Assembly (NCBI RefSeq): GCF_900115175.1
Contig: NZ_FOYV01000001.1
Span: 2,418,001-2,482,000, forward strand
DNA: 64,000 nt
Reading direction: 5' to 3'
Source: Marinobacter gudaonensis
Lineage (GTDB): Bacteria > Pseudomonadota > Gammaproteobacteria > Pseudomonadales > Oleiphilaceae
The notes beneath the pieces are model-generated. The model was given only the letters and a program-made list of their open reading frames with translations. It was not told where the DNA came from and made no database searches. The first letter of the stretch is position 1, and each line of letters opens with the position of its first letter. A program made the translations under genes and the position numbers. Of the stretch, positions 28,560 through 35,829 are shown one piece after another.

Positions 28560-30402
28560 GGCACAGCTCCTCCATGGTCTCCACGGTGAAAGGCATCGTC
28601 AGCGCCAGCGGGTTGGGTACCCGGGTGTACTGTGACTCACGGTCCGGGCGCTTGAAAAGTCGAGTCATCAGGTTACTTTTGTTGGGAATGGGGTCGCCCT
28701 CCAGAAGCCTGCCGAGAACATCCCTGGCCCATGGGTCGTCGGTCTCTTCCAGCCAGTCGCGCACGACTCCGGCTAGTGCCTGCCATAACCGGCGTTCAAT
28801 AGACTTGTCTCCCCCGCAGAGGCAGGCTACGGCCTGGAACAGGTGATTGACCAACAGGCAGTATGCGATCCGTTTCCAGGCTTTGCCCTGACTGTAATGA
28901 ACCGACGCCAGTGTTTGTTCATCGAGGGTATCCGGCAGTTGTCCCGACCAGCGGCCGGGCACGAGCTTCGTTCCCTCCAGGTCACGAACAAACACCTGGA
29001 CGGGATACCCCCCCCGAATGCCTACAACCACGTTTTGAAGATGTGGTTCAAAGACCACGCCATGATGGAACAGCGACTCGAAGATCGGTGGGATCAGCAA
29101 GGCGAGGTACTGCTCGAACCACGCCAGTCTGGCCTCCAAAACGGTGAGCCGTTCTGCAACTCCCAGGGTATCGGCAGCTTCGGTGGCCGGGCAGCGACCG
29201 AAACGGTCTTCGCTGAAGAGCGCTGCGGCCAGCAATGGTGTGACACCAGGTTCGAGGTACGATTCGATACTGTCTCGCATAATGACGCCGAATCCCTCTG
29301 CTATGGTGCGGCGATCAGGCTCTGGGTGATCGATAAAATCAACCGTCTGGTAGCCGGGCTCATACAGCAGCCTGAACCCCCGCCAACGGGCCAGTGACGG
29401 GGCAAGGTAGGTCTTGAGTGCGGCGGAGAGGGCTACAGCACTCTCCAATTCGTAGACCGCGTTTTTCCGGATGCAGTTGGTCAGTCGGACGTGGGTTGAA
29501 AATTTGAGGAAGTAGGGGCTGCCGGGCTGGTATAGCGTGCGAACCGATGCGGTCGGGTAGAATCGTTGACCGACCTGGCCCAGGGGCAGGATGCGCCCGG
29601 AACGGATAGCGCTGCGGATGACGGGGAGGCGCATAAGGTAGCGTGCCTGCCAGGGGTGCACAGGAACCGCAACCCAACCATCGGGCAGATCCAGCCCGAT
29701 GTCCGGACCGGAGGCTGAAGCTGGCCCGGCAATGTCACCCCGGGTGCGAAGATCGTCCGGATGAACAGCGAAATACGAGAGAGCGAAGCCCGCGCCCATC
29801 TCCGGGGAATATTGCAGGATATCTTCCGGGTCGAACCCTTCCCTGGATTTTGGTGCCGGGTGGTAACGGTGCCCGAAACTCAGGGATTGCTCTGACCAGC
29901 GGAAAGCCTCCAGCCCCTGCCCCCAATCCGCGGGAACGCGGGTGTATTCGAGAATACTCCGCATGACGTTCCGGCTGAGAAGAATCTGTCGGTAGAGCTC
30001 GCCGTTGAAGGGTTCATTGAAGCGCCGTGCCATTTGATGGAGCAGGATCCGGCCCAATTGCTCCAGCCCCAGGACCCGCCAGCCCCTGAGCCCGGATTTG
30101 TGATACGGCGCGGACAGGTAGCGGTAGTTGCAGGTCTGCGAGTCTCCCGCCACCAGAACCAGCAGAAGATCTTCGGATTCCGGGAATGCAATCTGTAGCA
30201 CGCTCACCGGTTCCAGAGCCAGGCGGACACGGAGTCCCTGCGGCCAGGATCGGCTGCCTTCACCACGATGAACCGCCAGTTCTCCGGAGGGTTGGGCCAG
30301 ATCCCGACAGTAGCAATTCAGCAGGGCCTCCATGCTGGCTTGATCGGCCTGAAAGTCGCAGTGCTGATCTCTGAAATAATGATGCGAGGCTGTCATTGCC
30401 AT
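28552..30402 (-). CDS. pvsD: IucA/IucC-type NIS synthetase (PvsD-like)
   Basis: This is a 616-residue NRPS-independent siderophore synthetase that adenylates a carboxylate of citrate and transfers it to an amine or hydroxyl. The hallmark VPVHPWQARYL block, the ATP-site KFSTHVRLTNCIRKN and the later LEARLAWFEQYLALLIPP helix region are clear, and the C-terminal FhuF-like part follows. ATG at 30402 has AGGAG 7 nt upstream, and the gene overlaps pvsC by 10 nt. By gene order it is PvsD, thought to join citrate and serine. The substrate is inferred from context. Confidence 0.88.
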   Translation of the reverse strand: MAMTASHHYFRDQHCDFQADQASMEALLNCYCRDLAQPSGELAVHRGEGSRSWPQGLRVRLALEPVSVLQIAFPESEDLLLVLVAGDSQTCNYRYLSAPYHKSGLRGWRVLGLEQLGRILLHQMARRFNEPFNGELYRQILLSRNVMRSILEYTRVPADWGQGLEAFRWSEQSLSFGHRYHPAPKSREGFDPEDILQYSPEMGAGFALSYFAVHPDDLRTRGDIAGPASASGPDIGLDLPDGWVAVPVHPWQARYLMRLPVIRSAIRSGRILPLGQVGQRFYPTASVRTLYQPGSPYFLKFSTHVRLTNCIRKNAVYELESAVALSAALKTYLAPSLARWRGFRLLYEPGYQTVDFIDHPEPDRRTIAEGFGVIMRDSIESYLEPGVTPLLAAALFSEDRFGRCPATEAADTLGVAERLTVLEARLAWFEQYLALLIPPIFESLFHHGVVFEPHLQNVVVGIRGGYPVQVFVRDLEGTKLVPGRWSGQLPDTLDEQTLASVHYSQGKAWKRIAYCLLVNHLFQAVACLCGGDKSIERRLWQALAGVVRDWLEETDDPWARDVLGRLLEGDPIPNKSNLMTRLFKRPDRESQYTRVPNPLALTMPFTVETMEELCHA

Positions 30403-31586
30403 GGCTTTACTCCTTGTTTAGGTGTTCTTGGTTCAGTGGCGGGAGAGCGGGATCGGTAGACGCTCAGAGTGATAGTAAGAAGTGTTACCCCGGCGCCCAG
30501 CCAGAACGGCGCCGTCTGATTGCTCATCCCTGTGGCAACACCCGCGAGAACCCCCGCGGCGACACCGGCCCATTTACCCGCACTGTCGAGGGCGCCAAAG
30601 CTCTGGCCAGCGTTTTCTATCCGTGTGAGGCGTGCGGTTTCGGCATTAAGGGCAAAAAGACAGGTCGTCATGCCCAGCCCCATGACCAATCGTCCGGCGA
30701 GAATGGCGGCTGTTGTTCCGGCAGTCGCCTGAATAACGTAGGACAGTACGAACAGTGACAGGCCTGCGGGCAAGGTCCACGGGTTACCGAAAAACACGCT
30801 TCGTCGCAGTGGGCTAACCAGAATAATCAGGTAGATGGCATGAGGGAGGCTGTAGAGAACTCCGGCCAAAGCGGCGGTACTGCCCGTTCGTTCCTGGGTC
30901 CAGGGAATGAAGTAGGGAAAACTGGCCACCAGTGCGAAATTGAAACCGAAGTAAAGTAACCGCAATCGCAGCCAACTAGCGGATGCCGAAACCCTTTCAC
31001 GTGAATGTTTCTGGCCACCAGGCCCACCTGAAACCGGATCTGGCGGAGCAAGCTTCCATACCAGCAGTGCTGACAGAAGCGGCAGGATGGCCATGTAGAG
31101 GTACAGACGCTGGGCTGGCACCCAGGTCATGAAAAAACCGAAAAGGATGGGCGCCAGTATCATGGCCGACCTGGCCGAGCCCTGCATCCAGTTCAGTGAC
31201 TGGGTCAGGTTTTGACCGCGAGCAACGGTGGAGAGGTACGCGCTCGATGCGGCAAAGGTTCCGCCCAGAAAGCCCTGAACCATCAGTGCCATGGCAAAGG
31301 TAACTACGCTCGGCGCCAATCCGGCGATTACGAAGGCCAAGGCCAGGCCAATCTGGGCCCGCAGCAGCGACCAGCGGCGGCCGAAACGGTCCGCCACCCT
31401 CCCCCAGAACGGCGCCGCCAGCGCCGTGAAAACCGTCGGGATAATATAGAACCAGCCCACCCAGACGGTGTGTTCAACCGCAAATGTGTCGGTCAGGATC
31501 AGCCCAAAAAATGGTGGCATCCCGAGTGCCACCAAGGCCGCGGTAAAGTGGCTGAGCAGGACCACCGGCAGAACGGACTGGCTCAT
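30393..31586 (-). CDS. pvsC: MFS exporter (PvsC-like)
   Basis: This is a 397-residue major facilitator protein with twelve hydrophobic segments. The conserved inter-helix loop between TM2 and TM3 reads WGRVADRFGRRWSLL, the classic MFS motif A. Nested between the two synthetase genes, it is the expected inner-membrane exporter of the finished siderophore. Its start overlaps the pvsB stop (ATGA). Confidence 0.9.
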   Translation of the reverse strand: MSQSVLPVVLLSHFTAALVALGMPPFFGLILTDTFAVEHTVWVGWFYIIPTVFTALAAPFWGRVADRFGRRWSLLRAQIGLALAFVIAGLAPSVVTFAMALMVQGFLGGTFAASSAYLSTVARGQNLTQSLNWMQGSARSAMILAPILFGFFMTWVPAQRLYLYMAILPLLSALLVWKLAPPDPVSGGPGGQKHSRERVSASASWLRLRLLYFGFNFALVASFPYFIPWTQERTGSTAALAGVLYSLPHAIYLIILVSPLRRSVFFGNPWTLPAGLSLFVLSYVIQATAGTTAAILAGRLVMGLGMTTCLFALNAETARLTRIENAGQSFGALDSAGKWAGVAAGVLAGVATGMSNQTAPFWLGAGVTLLTITLSVYRSRSPATEPRTPKQGVKPWQ

Positions 31587-33379
31587 GATCCGTTCCTGAG
31601 AAAGTTCGGGGCCAGCTTACCGTAGAATTTATTGATGTCAGCGGCGCCGGTGCGGGACTTGCTTTCCAGGCTGCCAGCCCTGAGAAGATACTTGGTGTAA
31701 AGCTGGCGATCCTCCAGCAGCACCTTGCGCGCTGGCTGAGTATTGACGCCGAGGTCGTCAAGCTGATCGAGGACGCTGATCACCTCCTCACGAAGCACCC
31801 TATACCAGTGGGCCCTGGATCCGAGCCCCCGTGCGGACAGGCCCTCAAGAATAACCGCCAGGTTCAGTTGCAGGGTGATGGTGGTAAACATCTGCGCCAG
31901 AGGTGTTTCATCCTTGACCAGGATGCGTTGATCCCGGAGTTGCGCAACTTTTGACTCGATGGACGGCATCTGGCCGCGTAGCCTGTCTGGCCGCAGCCTG
32001 GGGGCGTCGTTGTCCTTGAAAAGCAGCTGCGGTGGCCGCCCCGGCGTGAGCAGCACCATGGAGTTCTGCTGATTGGACTCCAGCGCAATGCCGTAGACAA
32101 GCCACAGTCGCAGGTGCACCGTCAGCGTCAAGGCAACGTACTGGCGCACCCACTCTGTCAGGTCGCCACGATTAAACTCGTCCGCCATCATTTGGGCAAC
32201 GCAGCGACCGTCCGGGCTGTCGGCTAACAGGGAGGCAACGGGCACAATCTGCTGCTGGTCGGAAAACCCGCAAAACCGGCGCACAATACAGCCCAGCCAG
32301 GGCAGATCGCCAACGTGCAGGCCTGAGGATTCGTCGGTTACAGAAAAGGTCCCTTTAAGGACCGGGTCCTTGCCGGCTATCTCCTGCAGGATTTTCTGAA
32401 CCGTATGACCATCATAAAGTGTGCTCGGTTTGACCGTTCGAATGTTCCGGTTGCCCAGTGTGCGAATGGTCAAAGGGACTTTCACGTGGACCTCCGGCGC
32501 TGCCTCAAGCTGGAGGGTTCGTACCGACAGTGTTGGCTGAACCCAAAGCGCAGGCGCTGGCGCACGGATAACCCTGGCACCGATGTCTGTGGTCGACAGA
32601 TACTCACTCAGCGCGGTGTCCCAGAGATGAGGGTGCACCGGCAAGAGCTGGTAGCTGTCGGCAAGCCGGTTATCCAGCCCTACCTCGCTGAAATCCGGCC
32701 AGCAACCTGGGAGCTCCCCCATCGAAGTGACTTCCGAGCCGGGGACGGCAAGCCACCTTAACTGAAAACGCGGGGCAAATTCAGGCGCGTAGGCCACCAG
32801 TGCTGCCTTATCAAAACCACTCTTGGCGCGGGCACTGGGATAAAACGGATGATCGAGGAAGGCCGCGAGACGATCGAAATGAAGCATGCGTTCGGATAAC
32901 CGGGGAAAATCCTTCCAGCTTTGCCCCTGATGGCGGATGTCGTCAAACCACCTGGACCGCTCCGCCAGGCAGAGGGTGTCGTGTGCCTCCGCGGTTCTGC
33001 ACTCGTCGGCATAGATCTCCAACTGCTCCCCAGAGTCGTCGTGTTCCTCCGCGGTGAGGCAGGCCAGAACCTGTTCGTAGTGATTCACTTCCGACACGCT
33101 TCCGACCTGGCCTGCGGGCTGCCAGATGAGCGCGTCGCCACTCCACTGCCAACGCTGCATGAAGGTTGCCGGATGGACCGGCAACCACAGGATGCCCTGC
33201 GCCAGCGTCCACCGTAACCAGGTCGCCGGCGTTCCTGGAGAGCCGGGCACGCCGTCCACCCCAACTGCCTGAGAATCACTCTGGCAGCCGGCCACGTCTT
33301 CGCGGATCAGGGCATCGACCAGCCTCCGGGTCAGATACTGCCCGGGGTCTGTTGAAGACAGAGCGGTGTTCCGGGTCAT
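31583..33379 (-). CDS. pvsB: IucA/IucC-type NIS synthetase (PvsB-like)
   Basis: This is the second NIS synthetase, 598 residues from ATG 33379, which overlaps the pvsA stop and has GGGAGA 8 nt upstream; a GTG 15 nt further up is less likely. It carries LPVHPHLWDTALSEYLS (the HPWQ-equivalent), VKVPLTIRTLGNRNIR as the ATP-binding strand, and LFKDNDAPRLRPDRL in the C-terminal half. It is divergent from the PvsD-like protein, which fits a different acceptor in the assembly. In the vibrioferrin scheme the two synthetases and the ATP-grasp ligase make the three condensations. Confidence 0.87.
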   Translation of the reverse strand: MTRNTALSSTDPGQYLTRRLVDALIREDVAGCQSDSQAVGVDGVPGSPGTPATWLRWTLAQGILWLPVHPATFMQRWQWSGDALIWQPAGQVGSVSEVNHYEQVLACLTAEEHDDSGEQLEIYADECRTAEAHDTLCLAERSRWFDDIRHQGQSWKDFPRLSERMLHFDRLAAFLDHPFYPSARAKSGFDKAALVAYAPEFAPRFQLRWLAVPGSEVTSMGELPGCWPDFSEVGLDNRLADSYQLLPVHPHLWDTALSEYLSTTDIGARVIRAPAPALWVQPTLSVRTLQLEAAPEVHVKVPLTIRTLGNRNIRTVKPSTLYDGHTVQKILQEIAGKDPVLKGTFSVTDESSGLHVGDLPWLGCIVRRFCGFSDQQQIVPVASLLADSPDGRCVAQMMADEFNRGDLTEWVRQYVALTLTVHLRLWLVYGIALESNQQNSMVLLTPGRPPQLLFKDNDAPRLRPDRLRGQMPSIESKVAQLRDQRILVKDETPLAQMFTTITLQLNLAVILEGLSARGLGSRAHWYRVLREEVISVLDQLDDLGVNTQPARKVLLEDRQLYTKYLLRAGSLESKSRTGAADINKFYGKLAPNFLRNGS

Positions 33380-34590
33380 CAGCCTATCTCCCACTCTGCT
33401 TCAAGATCGGTGGTCCATTCGGCCAACGTATCCTTCACCCGGGAGGGATCGCTCGAAAACAACCGCAACACGCCCAGGTAGTCCTTGTTTGAATGAGTCA
33501 GTCGGAGGTCATCACCCACTTTCCTCAAAGGCTCAAACTCGGCAATGCCGTCACCGCACGGCTCCCTGCGCTCAGGAGCTGAACGGCGAACCCGGCCGCT
33601 GGTAGAAGCACTGAGATAGCGTATCTGCGCCGCCTGCGTGGGAGGGGATAATTCAAGAGGGTTGCCAACATGGGCCTGAAGGATGGCATGGAACAGCCCA
33701 TGATTCGTCATGCGGTCAAGCAGGAATTCGCGGCCATCCCCCACCGTACGGTAATTGATCTCGATAAGTCTCGGCCCATTGTCGGTTATCACAAATTCGG
33801 AATGGCAGGCGCCAAGGCCCACACCGAAGCGCCGTACCTGCCTGAACATCTCCTGCAGGTGAGGACTGTCCGGCTGGTAGGGCACCCACGACGCTTCAAG
33901 TTCGACAAAATGGGGAGGCTCGGAAAGCCGCACTTCAAATCCTCCGAGCGCAATCAGGCTGTTTCCGTCCCCAATGGTCTCCAGTGTGTGAACAGGGCCT
34001 GACAGAAACTCTTCCAGCAGCAAGGGTTGCCCGGGTTGTTCCTGCCAGAACTGATCACAGAACGATTGCAGTTGCGCAGCGTTGTCCAGGCGCCTGACGT
34101 TGAGGCTGGCAACCCCCTCCCGGGGCTTGGCAATACACGGGAAGGGAACGTCGTCGATCACCTTCCCCAGGGATGTCTGATCATTCACAGCCCTGAACCA
34201 GCATGCGCCATCATCGAGCGCTTTCAGGTACTGGCGCATTGCGGCCTTGTTTTTTGCCCGGTAACAGGTTTGCCAGTCTTTGCCCGGCAGATTCAGGTAG
34301 GCTGCGGCCAGAGCGGTCACCGTCTGCAGGTGATCGCTGTTGGAAAACACGCCCACGGGCGCCGGGAGTTCTGAGAGAAGATCGAGAACAGACAGCGGAT
34401 TAAATACATCACACTGGAGAATCTGTTCCGGATAGGCGGGAAGGTCCGGTTGACTGAAATAGTGGTGATGAGTCGCCGCCTGGTCTGTCAGCAGGATCAC
34501 TTTCAGCCCCATCGACTGGGCTGCAGGCAGGAATCCCCGATTCAGGGCTTCCGTTGGAACATGAGCAAGAAAAAGTACGGTATCGCGCAT
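33379..34590 (-). CDS. pvsA: ATP-grasp ligase of siderophore synthesis (PvsA-like)
   Basis: This is a 403-residue carboxylate-amine ligase. A Rossmann-like pre-domain (LFLAHVPTEALNRGFLPAA) is followed by the ATP-grasp core. It has PFPCIAKPREGVASLNVRR as the P-loop-like strand, LLLEEFLSGPVHTLE as the hinge, and ITDNGPRLIEINYRTVGDG with the metal-binding E-x-N. The C-terminal 100 residues are of unknown role. An ATP-grasp gene next to two NIS synthetases separates the vibrioferrin pattern from the staphyloferrin B pattern, and PvsA is held to form an amide. It is coupled to pvsB and lies 38 nt after the aldolase gene. Confidence 0.87.
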   Translation of the reverse strand: MRDTVLFLAHVPTEALNRGFLPAAQSMGLKVILLTDQAATHHHYFSQPDLPAYPEQILQCDVFNPLSVLDLLSELPAPVGVFSNSDHLQTVTALAAAYLNLPGKDWQTCYRAKNKAAMRQYLKALDDGACWFRAVNDQTSLGKVIDDVPFPCIAKPREGVASLNVRRLDNAAQLQSFCDQFWQEQPGQPLLLEEFLSGPVHTLETIGDGNSLIALGGFEVRLSEPPHFVELEASWVPYQPDSPHLQEMFRQVRRFGVGLGACHSEFVITDNGPRLIEINYRTVGDGREFLLDRMTNHGLFHAILQAHVGNPLELSPPTQAAQIRYLSASTSGRVRRSAPERREPCGDGIAEFEPLRKVGDDLRLTHSNKDYLGVLRLFSSDPSRVKDTLAEWTTDLEAEWEIG

Positions 34591-34628
34591 AGGAAAACTC
34601 TTGTCAGGCTTGAAGAAGAATGGCCGCC

Positions 34629-35414
34629 TCAGGGAGACGGCGGGCTCGACTCGGCACGGCAGGTCGCAAGGTGAGACTTGAGGTATTTAAAGAGCAGACT
34701 GCGGTCTTCTCCCAGGAGAAAGGCTCTTGCTCCCCACTCCTGCCATTCCGTCAATTGGTCAGGACTTCGTGGCAAGGCGCAAAATTCCACAGAACGCCCG
34801 CGGCAACTCGCTGCCAGTTCCGCGATGGCGTGATTGACAGACGAATGGAACGGGTCACCAGGGCAGCCGAGTGATTGCGACAGATCAACCGCTCCCGGAA
34901 GCACCCAGTCAACACCGGGAACACCCAGGATGGCTTCACGGTTGTCGATGCCTTCCTGGTCTTCAATCATGAGCACAATGAGGACTTCCTGGTTGGCCTG
35001 CCTGAGGTAGTCTTTCAGCGGGAGGGTTCCGAAACCTGTTGTCCTGCCGCCGGTAATTCCACGTTGCCCCGCAGGCGCGTACCGCGCCATCTGAACAACG
35101 TCGCGCGCCTCTTCGGCATTACGGATACGGGGAACAACAATTCCCTGAGCACCACTGTCCAGAGCCCGGGTAATCGCAGCACGATCAACCCCTGGCACTC
35201 GCACCAGAGGGGTGACGGAGGCGCACTCGGCGGCGCGAATCATGTGTTCCAGGGACTCTGGATTGGTGGACATGTGTTCCGTATCCAGGATGACAAAGTC
35301 ATAGCCGGCATGGCCGATCATCTCGATCATCCAGGGCGTTGGTACTGCGTTCAGTAGTCCAAAGGCGGGTAAGCCATCGGTGATCAATTGGCGCGTGCGG
35401 TTATTGGTCAGCAT
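34629..35414 (-). CDS. HpcH/HpaI aldolase-family protein, SbnG-like citrate synthase
   Basis: This is a 261-residue TIM-barrel protein. From ATG 35414 the key residues fall where they do in staphylococcal SbnG: R72 in PLVRV, E151 in MIEDQEG and D177 in PGAVDLSQSLG (metal ligands), with PTPWMIEMIGHAGYDFVILDTEH early on. SbnG makes citrate from oxaloacetate and acetyl-CoA for staphyloferrin B, independently of the TCA cycle. The gene leads the siderophore operon behind a Fur-like box, so supplying citrate for the NIS synthetases is the obvious reading. A generic 2-keto acid aldolase activity cannot be excluded by eye. An upstream in-frame start at 35501 would place the Fur box inside the gene and is rejected. 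Confidence 0.82.
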   Translation of the reverse strand: MLTNNRTRQLITDGLPAFGLLNAVPTPWMIEMIGHAGYDFVILDTEHMSTNPESLEHMIRAAECASVTPLVRVPGVDRAAITRALDSGAQGIVVPRIRNAEEARDVVQMARYAPAGQRGITGGRTTGFGTLPLKDYLRQANQEVLIVLMIEDQEGIDNREAILGVPGVDWVLPGAVDLSQSLGCPGDPFHSSVNHAIAELAASCRGRSVEFCALPRSPDQLTEWQEWGARAFLLGEDRSLLFKYLKSHLATCRAESSPPSP

Positions 35415-35829
35415 TGGCGGCAATCCTGATGAACGAGAATGATTATCAACAACATTAGATATCATTTTGCATTTTCTGACAACCGTAGCCCTGCGCTCCA
35501 TGTATCAGCGCCCGTTGTTTCCCAGGGCGTTGTCGGGCTCAAAAAGTAGGTAAAGACGCTGGCAATATCGGCTATCGCTGTTTCTTTTAGTGAGCGATTG
35601 TTCAAGAATGGGAATGTGTCTTTCAGGCTGCCGAAAAGCGACGTGTCGGCTGTGAACACGGTGGGTGTAACCGAAATGTTAGATATTCATGAGCATTCGT
35701 TGACACAATGGCGGATTACCTGACGTACAACTGCAATATCGCCTGGATACGCACGGCAGGGCTGTGCTGTAAAGCCCCTGCGGTCGGGTGTCATTTCGCC
35801 CGTGGATCTGAATCAGAAAGGACCTTTGC
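35415..35829. other. Intergenic region between the siderophore operon and the VTT-flavoprotein gene
   Basis: This 415-bp, relatively AT-rich stretch separates two divergent genes. It holds the Fur-like box near its left end and a perfect TTGACA at 35700-35705 on the + strand, with no well-spaced -10 box. AAAGGA about 8 nt before 35830 is the ribosome site of the right-hand gene. Short open frames on both strands (about 65 codons at 35462-35659) lack ribosome sites and are not called. Confidence 0.6.
35435..35453. promoter_or_regulatory. Fur-box-like site at the head of the siderophore operon
   Basis: Read on the - strand, GTTGTTGATAATCATTCTC matches the 19-bp Fur consensus at 15 of 19 positions by eye, with the central GATAATCATT intact. 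It lies 21-39 nt upstream of the aldolase start, and GATAAT may double as the -10 box. Confidence 0.7.

Noticed and set aside
30393..35414. A staphyloferrin B reading of the siderophore genes, prompted by the SbnG- and SbnH-like members
   Set aside because: SbnA and SbnB equivalents for diaminopropionate are missing, only two NIS synthetases are present, and an ATP-grasp ligase is there instead. The order matches pvsA-E.
35462..35659. A 65-codon - strand frame between the siderophore operon and the VTT-flavoprotein gene
   Set aside because: The GTG start has no ribosome site, and the opposite strand gives an equally open frame. It may be a decayed fragment, but nothing supports a gene.
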